From: JBFLVU01 sp037444825
Lineage (GTDB): Bacteria > Acidobacteriota > UBA4820 > DSQY01
NCBI GenBank assembly: GCA_037444825.1
Contig: JBBILR010000010.1
Span: 1-64,000, forward strand
DNA: 64,000 bases
Reading direction: 5' to 3'
In this document: in pieces, positions 57,242-64,000 of the stretch
Numbering within the stretch: the stretch's first letter is position 1
Layout: each line of letters begins with the position of its first letter
The notes under the pieces: generated by a model
Databases searched by the model: none
What the model saw: only the letters and a program-made list of their open reading frames with translations
Told to the model about the DNA's origin: nothing
Translations under genes and position numbers: made by a program

Positions 57242-58255
57242 ATGGGCGCCCGGAGGATTCTGGAGCGGCTTCTTCCCCCCTTCGGCCTCCTCGCCGCGGT
57301 CTACCTCGGCGGGGTGGCGGGGTACATGGCGCTCGAAGGCTGGAACTTCGAGGACGCCTCCTACATGACGGTGATCACCGTCGCCACCGTGGGCTTCGGC
57401 GAGACCCATCCCCTGAGCCATCTGGGGCGCTGGTTCACCGTCGTCCTCATCCTCGGCGGGATGGGGACCATGCTCTACGCCGTCTCCTCCCTCACCGCCT
57501 TCATCGTGGAGGGGGAACTGGCCCAACTGCTTCGGAGGGGAAAGATGGACAAGGCCATCGCCCGCCTCGAGGGGCACTACGTCATCTGCGGCGCCGGCCG
57601 CGTCGGCTCGGTGATCCTCAAGGAGCTGAAGGCCGGCGGCCACAGGACCGTCGTCGTGGACCGGGACCTGGAAAGGTTGGAGGAGACCTTCGGCCCCGAC
57701 CACGGCCTCCTCACCGTCGAAGGAGACGCCACCCACGACGCGGTTCTAGAGCGGGCGGGGATCCGGCGGGCCCGGGGACTTCTGGCGGCCCTGGCGGAGG
57801 ACAAGGACAACCTCTTCGTGGTCCTCTCCGCGAGGTCCATGAACCCCACACTGCGGATCGTGGCTCGGGCCGACGAGGAGAGCACCCGGGACAAGCTCCT
57901 GAAGGCCGGAGCCGACGCCGTGGTCTTCCCCCACACCATCGGGGGCCTTCGAATGGCCTCCGAGATGCTGAGGCCCGCCGTGGTCACCTTCCTGGATCAG
58001 ATGCTCCGCTGGGGCGACGGGAGCCTCCGGGTGGAGGAGGCGGTGGTGGCCGAGGGCTCCCCCCTGGCCGGCACGAGCCTTTCCGACTGCGACATCCCCG
58101 GCCGCACCGGGGCCCTTCTGGTGGCCCTGAAAAGCGGTGACCGCTTCCTCTTCAACCCCCCTCTCGACCGGACCCTCTCCGCCGGCGACGTCCTCGTGGT
58201 CATCGCCGACCGCGCCCAGCGGGAGGCCCTCCAGCGCCTCGCTTCGGGCGCCTGA
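57242..58255 (+). CDS. Two-helix potassium channel with RCK (TrkA-N/C) domains
   Basis: A 337-residue membrane protein. Two transmembrane helices (LLAAVYLGGVAGYMAL; LILGGMGTMLYAVSSLTAF) flank the selectivity filter TVGFGE (residues 49-54; TVGYGD in most channels). A TrkA-N/RCK domain follows with the nucleotide loop YVICGAGRVGSVILKEL, then a TrkA-C domain at the end. This is the MthK/Kch architecture. Gly-Phe-Gly instead of Gly-Tyr-Gly is found in known K+ channels. Confidence 0.9.
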   Translation: MGARRILERLLPPFGLLAAVYLGGVAGYMALEGWNFEDASYMTVITVATVGFGETHPLSHLGRWFTVVLILGGMGTMLYAVSSLTAFIVEGELAQLLRRGKMDKAIARLEGHYVICGAGRVGSVILKELKAGGHRTVVVDRDLERLEETFGPDHGLLTVEGDATHDAVLERAGIRRARGLLAALAEDKDNLFVVLSARSMNPTLRIVARADEESTRDKLLKAGADAVVFPHTIGGLRMASEMLRPAVVTFLDQMLRWGDGSLRVEEAVVAEGSPLAGTSLSDCDIPGRTGALLVALKSGDRFLFNPPLDRTLSAGDVLVVIADRAQREALQRLASGA

Positions 58256-58264
58256 GGAAGGGCC

Positions 58265-60004
58265 TCAGGAGACCGCCTCGGAAGGGGACTCCCCACCCTC
58301 CCAAACGGGGAGGTACACCCGGACCACGGTGCCCCGGCCCTCCCGGCTCTCCAGGTGGACGAAGCCGCCGTTCTGCTTCACGATCCCGTAGACCGTGGAA
58401 AGGCCCAAGCCCGTCCCCCGGTCCCCCTTGGTGGTGAAAAAGGGCTCGAAGACGTGGGGCAGCACCTCCGCCGGGATGCCCTTCCCCGTGTCCTCCACCT
58501 CCATGAGGACGTACTCCCCCGCCGCCACGTAGGGGTACTGCCGGAGAAAGGCTTCGTCGGGGACGAATGGGCCGGTCCGAAGGGTGATGGTCCCCGGACC
58601 CTCCAGGGCGTCGCGGGCGTTCACCACCAGGTTGGTGACCACCTGGTCCAGCTGGCTTACGTCCATCCGAACGGCCTTGGGAAGGGTTCCGGGCTCGAAG
58701 AGGAGGCGGACCTCCCGGCCCACCGTCGGGCGCAGGAGGGAGACGAGGGGGGCGAGGGCCTCGTTGAGAGGGATGGGCCGGGGGGAGGAGGCCTGCTTGC
58801 GGGCGAAGCCGAGGAGCTGGCGAACGAGGCCCGCGGTCCGGTCGACGGCCTGGTCGATCTCGTCGAGGCTCCGCTCCAGCACCTGCGGCTCCCCCGCCCG
58901 GCGCCGGGCCACCTCCGCGTGGATTCGCAGAACGTTGAGCATGTTGTTGACGTCGTGGGCCACCCCGCCGGCCAGCCGGCCCACGGCCTCCATCTTTTGG
59001 GCCTGAATCCACTGGGCCTCCAGGCGCCGCCTTTCCTCCTCCGCCCGCTTCCGATCGGTGACGTCGTTGAGGGCGCCGACGATGGCCACCGTCCGCCCCT
59101 CCTTCACCACCGGCGCCTCGTGGACCTCCACCCAGAGGGTCCGCCCGTCCTTGGTCTTCAGCTCCAGCTCGTAGGGGGGCTGGGCGAGGCCCGTTCGGAT
59201 GGCCCGCTCCGTGGCCTCGAAGCCCGCCCGGTTGGCGGGGTGGTCGGTGACGAACTCCATCCACCGCACCTTCGCCTCCTCGGGGGGACAGCCCAAGAAG
59301 TGGCGGGACTGCGGGCTCACGTAGGTCAGCACGTGGTCGGGGGTGTGGCTGTAGAAGAGGTTCGTGGTGTGCTCCACGATCCCGCGCAGGCGGGCCTCCC
59401 TTTCCGCGAGGGCCTGAAGGGTCCGCTCCCGCTGCAGGCGGAGGGCGAGGAGCGCGCCCACCACGGCGGTGGCCAGGGGGTAGATGAGGAGGACGGGGAG
59501 GACGATGGTCTCCAAAGTCCGGCCCCTCACCTCCGGTGGAAGGAGAATACCGCACCCGAGCATGGCCAGGTGGACCATCACCCCCAGGGCGTAGAGCTCC
59601 CGGAAGGGGATGGCCCCCAGGTCCCCCCTCCGGAGGCGCCGCCAGGCGAGGCCCGCCAGGGCCGATTCGGCGATGACGGCCAGCCCCATGGCCGCCCCCG
59701 GGCCGCCGAGGGCCAACCGGTGGGCCGCCGCCGCCAGGGCGGCGATGGCGGTGGGGAGGGCGCCGAAGAAGAGCCCGGCGAGGGCGAGGAGAACGGAGCG
59801 GCAGTCGAAGACGATCCCCGGAGAGAACCGGACGGCAACGGTCATCACCGCGAGAACCACGAGGGCGAGGGAAAGGCCCGTCAAGAGCCCTTCCAGGGCG
59901 GGCCGGCGCCGAAGGGCCTTCAGCGTCGTCAGGTCGAAGAGGGCCACCAGCGCCAGAAGGAGCGCAACGTTCCTCAGGATGCCCAGCCAGAGGTCCGTCT
60001 CCAC
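58265..60004 (-). CDS. Membrane PAS histidine kinase (5TM-5TMR_LYT type)
   Basis: A 579-residue sensor kinase. Six or so N-terminal membrane helices (residues 5-190) resemble the 5TMR_LYT sensor region. A PAS domain (about 205-320) with coiled linker follows. The phospho-acceptor His350 is in LAGGVAHDVNNMLNVL, and the ATPase domain has LDQVVTNLVVNARDAL, VEDTGKGIP and TKGDRGTGLGLSTVYGIVKQ. No response regulator gene is adjacent. The stimulus is unknown; an LytS-like role is possible from the N-terminus. Confidence 0.92.
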   Translation of the reverse strand: METDLWLGILRNVALLLALVALFDLTTLKALRRRPALEGLLTGLSLALVVLAVMTVAVRFSPGIVFDCRSVLLALAGLFFGALPTAIAALAAAAHRLALGGPGAAMGLAVIAESALAGLAWRRLRRGDLGAIPFRELYALGVMVHLAMLGCGILLPPEVRGRTLETIVLPVLLIYPLATAVVGALLALRLQRERTLQALAEREARLRGIVEHTTNLFYSHTPDHVLTYVSPQSRHFLGCPPEEAKVRWMEFVTDHPANRAGFEATERAIRTGLAQPPYELELKTKDGRTLWVEVHEAPVVKEGRTVAIVGALNDVTDRKRAEEERRRLEAQWIQAQKMEAVGRLAGGVAHDVNNMLNVLRIHAEVARRRAGEPQVLERSLDEIDQAVDRTAGLVRQLLGFARKQASSPRPIPLNEALAPLVSLLRPTVGREVRLLFEPGTLPKAVRMDVSQLDQVVTNLVVNARDALEGPGTITLRTGPFVPDEAFLRQYPYVAAGEYVLMEVEDTGKGIPAEVLPHVFEPFFTTKGDRGTGLGLSTVYGIVKQNGGFVHLESREGRGTVVRVYLPVWEGGESPSEAVS

Positions 60005-60100
60005 TTCCGTCCCCCATCGCGCCGAGCCCCGCCGGCATCACGGCGGGCCGAACAGGGATTTGCCTTGAAGGTAACATCCCCTTTCGGCGGCTGCAACACG

Positions 60101-60126
60101 ACGGGGGCGGCTGGCGCCGCCCCCGT
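60101..60126. terminator. Hairpin after pruA
   Basis: ACGGGGGCGGC-TGGC-GCCGCCCCCGT: an 11-base perfect stem between the pruA stop and the histidine-kinase start. On the minus strand it is followed by CGTGTT, so the T run is weak. Confidence 0.55.
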
Positions 60127-60167
60127 TTCGCGGTCCCGGACTTCTCGGGGTTCCTCCCCCGCCGGTC

Positions 60168-61799
60168 TCACTCCTCCGCCATGAAGGGGTAGGCGAAGTG
60201 GGTGGGGGGGACGAAGGTCTCCTTGACGGCCCGCATGGAGGTCCACCGGACGAGGTTCAGGTAGGAGCCGGCCTTGTCGTTGGTGCCGCTGGCCCTGCCC
60301 CCGCCGAAGGGCTGCTGGCTCACCACGGCGCCGGTGGGCTTGTCGTTGATGTAGAAGTTCCCCGCCGCGTGGCGCAGCCGGTTCATGAGGTGGAGGGTGG
60401 CCTTGCGGTCGTTGGAGAAGATGGCCCCGGTGAGGGCGTAGGGGCTCGTGGTGTCGCAGAGGTCCAGGGTCTCGTCCAGGCGGGCGTCGTCGTAGACGAA
60501 GATCGTCAGCACGGGGCCGAAGATCTCCTCCTCCATCAACTTGCCCTTGGGGTCGGTGGTCTCCACCACCGTCGGCTGGATGAAGTAGCCCACGGAGTCG
60601 TCGCAGCCGCCTCCGGAGAGGAGGGTGTACTCCGGGCGGGAGCGGGCGTAGTCGATGTAGCCCTTGTGGTCGTGGAAGGCGTTCCGGTCGATGACGGCGG
60701 TCATGAAGTTGCGGAAGTCGGTGGGCGGCCCCATCTGGATCTCGGAGACCTGGCCGAGGAGGGCGTCCTTCACCTTGGGCCAGAGGGAACGCGGGATGTA
60801 GGCCCGGGAGGCGGCGGAGCACTTCTGCCCCTGGTACTCGAAGGCGCCCCGGACCAGGGCCGTGGCGGCGGCCACGGGGTCGGCGCTGGCGTGGACGAAG
60901 ACGAAGTCTTTGCCCCCCGTCTCGCCGACGATCCGGGGGTAGCCGCGGTACCGGGCGATGTTCTGGCCCACCGTCCGCCACATCTCCTGGAAGACGGAGG
61001 TGGAGCCGGTGAAGTGGATCCCCGCCAGGAGCGGGCTGTTCAGCACCGGGTTGCCCACGGCGCCCCCGCGCCCGGGCACGAAGTTGATGACCCCGGGGGG
61101 GAGGCCCGCCGCCTCCAGGACCTTCAGGATGTGGTACGCGGAAAAGACCGCCGAGGAGGCGGGCTTCCAGAGGACCACGTTCCCCATCATGGCCGGGGAG
61201 GTGGGCAGGTTTCCGGCGATGGAGGTGAAGTTGAAGGGGGTGACGGCGAAGACGAAGCCCTCCAGCGCCCGGTACTCGGCGTAGTCCCAGATCCCCTTCG
61301 CGCTGTCGGGCTGCTGGTCGTAGACGAAGCGCATGTAGTAGGGGTTGAAGCGGAAGAAGTCGATGAGCTCGCAGGCGGAGTCGATCTCCGCCTGGAAGGC
61401 GGTCTTGCTCTGGTTGAGCATGGTGGCGGCGTTGGCCGTGGCCCGCATGGGGCCGGCGAGGATCTCGGCGGCCTTGAGGAAGATGGCCGCACGGTGCTCC
61501 CAAGGCATCTCCGACCACTCCCGCCACGCTTCCTGGGAGGCGGCGATGGCCTGCTCCACCTCCTGGGGGCCCGCCTGGTGGTAGACGGCGAGAACGTGGC
61601 GGTGGTCGTGGGGGCAGACCGCCTCGGCGGTGTTGCCGGTCCGCACCTCCTTCCCCCCGATCACCAGCGGGATCTCGATCTTCTCCGAGAGCATGCGCTT
61701 CAGTTCGGCCTTGAGGGCCTTCTTTTCGGGGGAACCGGGCCCGTAGGCGAGGACCGGCTCGTTCTGGGGCTTGGGGACGTAGAGAACGTTGTTGGCCAT
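60168..61799 (-). CDS. pruA: L-glutamate gamma-semialdehyde (1-pyrroline-5-carboxylate) dehydrogenase
   Basis: A 543-residue aldehyde dehydrogenase of the P5C-dehydrogenase type. The catalytic cysteine is in YQGQKCSAASRAYIP, the general-base glutamate in RIVGETGGKDFVFVHASAD, and the NAD region is FTSIAGNLPTSPAMMGNVVLW. It oxidises glutamate semialdehyde to glutamate at the end of proline degradation. It is a monofunctional form without a fused PutA proline dehydrogenase, which is not in the window. Confidence 0.94.
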   Translation of the reverse strand: MANNVLYVPKPQNEPVLAYGPGSPEKKALKAELKRMLSEKIEIPLVIGGKEVRTGNTAEAVCPHDHRHVLAVYHQAGPQEVEQAIAASQEAWREWSEMPWEHRAAIFLKAAEILAGPMRATANAATMLNQSKTAFQAEIDSACELIDFFRFNPYYMRFVYDQQPDSAKGIWDYAEYRALEGFVFAVTPFNFTSIAGNLPTSPAMMGNVVLWKPASSAVFSAYHILKVLEAAGLPPGVINFVPGRGGAVGNPVLNSPLLAGIHFTGSTSVFQEMWRTVGQNIARYRGYPRIVGETGGKDFVFVHASADPVAAATALVRGAFEYQGQKCSAASRAYIPRSLWPKVKDALLGQVSEIQMGPPTDFRNFMTAVIDRNAFHDHKGYIDYARSRPEYTLLSGGGCDDSVGYFIQPTVVETTDPKGKLMEEEIFGPVLTIFVYDDARLDETLDLCDTTSPYALTGAIFSNDRKATLHLMNRLRHAAGNFYINDKPTGAVVSQQPFGGGRASGTNDKAGSYLNLVRWTSMRAVKETFVPPTHFAYPFMAEE

Positions 61800-61871
61800 G
61801 AATGTCCTCCTGGAGTTGGGGCGGGAAGGGCTCTGCCCGCGCCATCGGCGCGGAAGTGCGCCGGATGGTTG

Positions 61872-61901
61872 ATTCTACCCGACAGGGAATGGGCCCGGCA
61901 A
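61872..61901 (-). promoter_or_regulatory. Promoter of pruA
   Basis: On the minus strand TTGCCG (61901-61896), 18 bases, TAGAAT (61877-61872). The pruA ATG is 73 bases downstream of the -10 box. Confidence 0.5.
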
Positions 61902-61953
61902 CTCGAGGCCGGTCCTCAGGGGGAGAGGTGCGTGAAGAAACGGGGGCGCGCCC

Positions 61954-61983
61954 TTGACAGGCCGGGGAACGGCGCCTTACAAT
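61954..61983 (+). promoter_or_regulatory. Promoter of tRNA-Val
   Basis: TTGACA (61954-61959), 18 bases, TACAAT (61978-61983), ending 12 bases before the mature tRNA. Confidence 0.8.
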
Positions 61984-61995
61984 GGATCTCTGAGT

Positions 61996-62070
61996 GGGCG
62001 ATTAACTCAGCGGAAGAGTACTATCCTCACACGGTAGGAGTCGCTGGTTCGAATCCAGCATCGCCCACCA
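61996..62070 (+). tRNA. tRNA-Val (anticodon CAC)
   Basis: A 75-base cloverleaf. Acceptor GGGCGAT pairs with ATCGCCC, the D stem is ACTC/GAGT, the anticodon stem CTATC/GGTAG encloses the loop CTCACAC with anticodon CAC, and the T arm is GCTGG-TTCGAAT-CCAGC. The discriminator is A and the CCA end is encoded. CAC reads the GUG valine codon, which is frequent in this GC-rich genome. Confidence 0.96.
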
Positions 62071-62140
62071 TCCCGCGAAGCGAAGGGGCGCCGCGTGCGC
62101 CCCTTTTTCGTCCCGCCGCTCCCCCTCCGCGCCCCCCCTG

Positions 62141-62149
62141 TGCTAGCGT
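62141..62149 (+). promoter_or_regulatory. Extended -10 promoter of aroK, apparently leaderless
   Basis: TGC-TAGCGT ends six bases before the aroK ATG at 62156. No Shine-Dalgarno lies between, as at purF and the potassium channel. Confidence 0.5.
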
Positions 62150-62155
62150 ACCGTC

Positions 62156-62644
62156 ATGACCGGACGGACGGTGACGCTGGTGGGCTTCATGGGGAGCGGC
62201 AAGAGCACCGTGGGGAGGGTGCTGGCCCTTCGCCTCCACTGGCCCTTCAAGGACACCGACGCCGTGGTGGAGGAGCTTTCGGGGAAGCCCATCCGGAAGA
62301 TCTTCGAGGAGGAGGGCGAGGCGGCCTTCCGGGAGGTGGAGCGGCGGGTCATCCTCTCCACCCCCGAGGAGGGGAATCGGGTCCTGGCCGTGGGGGGAGG
62401 AGGCTTCAACGAAGAGACCATCCCTTTCCTGGACCGGCTCGGCCCCACCATCCACCTGGATCTTTCTTTCGAAGAAGTGAAGCGGCGCATCGGACGGGAC
62501 CCCCGCCGCCCCCTGGCGGCCAGCCCCGACCTCTACGGCCTGTTCATCCGCCGCCGGCGCCTCTACGGCCGCGCCCGCTTCCGCGTTTGGACGGAGGGGC
62601 TTTCGGTGGACGAGGTGGTTGACGCCATCCTCCGCGTGGTATAA
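62156..62644 (+). CDS. aroK: Shikimate kinase
   Basis: A 162-residue P-loop kinase. Walker A is GFMGSGKSTVG; DTDAVVEELSGKPIRKIF holds the shikimate-binding aspartate; GGGGFNE is the conserved glycine loop; the lid contains GRDPRRPLA. It phosphorylates shikimate in the chorismate pathway, the source of tryptophan and menaquinone precursors. It follows tRNA-Val by 85 bases. Confidence 0.93.
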   Translation: MTGRTVTLVGFMGSGKSTVGRVLALRLHWPFKDTDAVVEELSGKPIRKIFEEEGEAAFREVERRVILSTPEEGNRVLAVGGGGFNEETIPFLDRLGPTIHLDLSFEEVKRRIGRDPRRPLAASPDLYGLFIRRRRLYGRARFRVWTEGLSVDEVVDAILRVV

Positions 62645-62669
62645 GGTTCAGGCTGTTCCGGGGGGCCGC

Positions 62670-63419
62670 TTGCCGCGCGCGCGATATCTGGTCTTGTCGG
62701 ACATCCACGGCAACCTGGAGGCGCTCCAGGCCGTCTTTCGGGCCGTGGAGCGCCGGCGTTACTCCGGCGTCCTCTGCCTGGGGGACCTGGTGGGGTACGG
62801 GGCCAGCCCCAACGCCGTGGTGGCGCGGATGCGCCGCCTCAAAAACCTCCTCATCGTCCGGGGGAACCACGACAAGGTGGCCTCGGGCCTCGAGAATGGC
62901 GACAACTTCAACTCCTCGGCGCTGGAGGCCGCCCGGTGGACCCTGGGACGCCTCACCCCGCCCAACCTGGCCTTTCTCCAGAGTCTCCCCCGGGGGCCCC
63001 GGGAGGTCCTTCCGGGGGTCTTCCTGGCCCACGGCTCCATTTTGGACGAGGACGCGTACCTCTTCTCCGACTTCGACGCCTACCAGTCCTTCCGGGCCTC
63101 CCCCTTCCGCATCTGCTTCTTCGGCCACACCCACTTCCCGGTTCTCTACCAGGAGAGCCGGCAGGGGGTGGACTTCCTGCCCCTCTCCGGGGACACGGTG
63201 GAGGTGGCGCTCAACCCCGACGCCCGGTACCTCGTGAACCCGGGCTCGGTGGGCCAGCCCCGGGACCGGAACCCCAAAGCCTCCTTCGCGGAGTTTTTCC
63301 CCGAGACGGGCCGCCTGGTCCTGAGGCGCGTCCCCTACGACGTCGAGGGGGCCGCCGGCCGCATCCGGAAGGCCGGGCTTCCCCTCCACCTGGCCAACCG
63401 GCTGGCGTTGGGCGCATGA
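62670..63419 (+). CDS. Metallophosphoesterase family protein (YfcE/diadenosine tetraphosphatase type)
   Basis: A 249-residue calcineurin-like phosphoesterase. The metal motifs are LSDIHGNLEAL, CLGDLVGYGASP, VRGNHD, LAHGS and FFGHTHFPV. I prefer TTG at 62670 (GGGGGG upstream) to the in-frame ATG at 62619, which lies inside aroK. The substrate is not evident; a bacterial PrpA-like or nuclease-like role is possible. It overlaps the next gene by ATGA. Confidence 0.88.
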   Translation: MPRARYLVLSDIHGNLEALQAVFRAVERRRYSGVLCLGDLVGYGASPNAVVARMRRLKNLLIVRGNHDKVASGLENGDNFNSSALEAARWTLGRLTPPNLAFLQSLPRGPREVLPGVFLAHGSILDEDAYLFSDFDAYQSFRASPFRICFFGHTHFPVLYQESRQGVDFLPLSGDTVEVALNPDARYLVNPGSVGQPRDRNPKASFAEFFPETGRLVLRRVPYDVEGAAGRIRKAGLPLHLANRLALGA

Positions 63420-63673
63420 TCACCGGCGTCAACACCCTCGTTTTCGCCGACGGCACCGAATACCACGTCCAGATCGAGGACCTGGACGGGGAGAAGGTGC
63501 TGGAGGCCCGGGTCTACGTGGGGGGAAGGATTCTCTTCCAGAAGCGGCAGGCCTACGGCCCCCTCCTGGAGGGCGCCGCCCCCCAGGAGGCGCAGGAGCG
63601 CATCCGCGGCGAGATGGAGCGGCTGCTTTCCCTCCTCAAGGCCGCCATCGAGCGGGGCCGGATCCGGGCCTGA
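63416..63673 (+). CDS. Hypothetical 85-residue protein
   Basis: A small soluble protein: beta-strand-rich N-terminal half (ITGVNTLVFADGTEYHVQIE, LEARVYVGGRILFQKRQAYG) and an amphipathic C-terminal helix (ERIRGEMERLLSLLKAAIER). ATG overlaps the phosphoesterase stop (ATGA), so it is translationally coupled. I recognise no family. Confidence 0.7.
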   Translation: MITGVNTLVFADGTEYHVQIEDLDGEKVLEARVYVGGRILFQKRQAYGPLLEGAAPQEAQERIRGEMERLLSLLKAAIERGRIRA

Positions 63674-63766
63674 AACTTCCCGCCGCCCAGGCCCACTCCG
63701 GATGGCATGCGGCGCCGGCTCCCGGTTGGAGCCTGCGGCGGCAGCCTGTCATGGCAGGGAAAGGGT

Positions 63767-64000
63767 TCAGGCGCCGGCGAGGATCCGCTGCACCCGTTCG
63801 GCGAGGCGGTCGTACTGGAAGGGCTTGGAAATGTAGTCCACCGCCCCGCGCTGAAGGCCGAAGATCTTGTCCTTGAGGTCGGTGCGCACGGAGAAGATCG
63901 CCACGGGGATCTCCCGGGTGGCGGGGTCGCTCTTGAGGAGTTTCAGGACCTCCCACCCGTCCATCTTCGGCATGTTGAGGTCCAGGAGGATCAGGCGGGG
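63767..64000 (-). CDS. Response regulator receiver domain, 5' end off window
   Basis: The C-terminal part of a receiver: the phospho-acceptor region LILLDLNMPKMDGWEVLKLL and the Lys in YISKPFQYDRLAERVQRILA are present. The N-terminal acidic pair lies beyond position 64000. No output domain follows the receiver. The reading frame is open to the window edge. Confidence 0.9.
   Translation of the reverse strand, partial: PRLILLDLNMPKMDGWEVLKLLKSDPATREIPVAIFSVRTDLKDKIFGLQRGAVDYISKPFQYDRLAERVQRILAGA

Noticed and set aside
1..64000. Mobile elements, prophage or integrase genes
   Set aside because: No transposase, integrase, terminal inverted repeat or attachment duplication was found around the tRNA or elsewhere. 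The ExeA-like ATPase alone is not enough evidence.

Overview
This window is very GC-rich (about 70% by eye) and densely packed bacterial DNA. Genes are often joined by 4-base ATGA or GTGA overlaps. No 16S rRNA or other phylogenetic marker is present. The strongest lifestyle signal is a set of dissimilatory sulfate-reduction accessory genes: ATP sulfurylase, a DsrD-like protein, a DsrN/CbiA-type amidotransferase and an Hmc/Tmc-like membrane redox complex. With the futalosine-route menaquinone gene mqnD, a propeller-GGDEF sensor and a PKD-repeat secreted protein, this suggests an anaerobic, Gram-negative sulfur-metabolising bacterium. Acidobacteriota is my best guess, but the phylum is inference only.

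Layout. 1-9.2 kb (minus strand) is an arsenic/metal resistance island in three units, each with its own CVC-type ArsR: arsR with a TolC protein that carries two apparent frameshifts; arsR-thioredoxin-arsF-permease-arsG; and arsR-acr3-arsC-GDCCVxC protein-arsM. A Crp/Fnr regulator lies between the first two. 9.2-13.2 kb (minus) is an operon for a cysteine-rich HTH protein, an HdrD-like Fe-S protein, a NarI-like cytochrome b, a four-cluster ferredoxin subunit and a response regulator. A near-consensus sigma-54 promoter precedes it. 13.5-18.1 kb (plus) holds the divergent sigma-54 activator, then dsrD-like, dsrN/cbiA-like and sat, closed by a strong terminator. dsrAB, aprAB, qmo and dsrC are not in the window.

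18.2-26 kb carries a periplasmic adaptor and two tandem RND pumps. 26-32.6 kb carries c-di-GMP and signalling proteins plus an alcohol dehydrogenase. 32.6-34.8 kb has nth and trpB2. trpB2 is preceded by a complete-looking tryptophan attenuator: promoter, a 32-residue leader peptide with three consecutive Trp codons, an alternative antiterminator pairing and a GAAA-looped terminator. 35-39.6 kb is a tetR-tolC-hlyD-DHA2 efflux operon with an operator over its promoter. 39.8-42.5 kb is a secreted protein with eight PKD repeats.

42.8-48.4 kb is a lipoate-ligase-led pyruvate dehydrogenase operon (E1alpha, E1beta, E2, E3). 48.7-64 kb holds housekeeping and signalling genes: purF, rnc, an ExeA-like ATPase, cheA/cheY, mqnD, nikR, a K+ channel, a histidine kinase, pruA, tRNA-Val(CAC), aroK, a phosphoesterase and a partial response regulator. 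Several genes (purF, the K+ channel, aroK, one arsR) seem to be transcribed without or nearly without a 5' leader, from extended -10 or consensus promoters placed 6-13 bases before the start codon.
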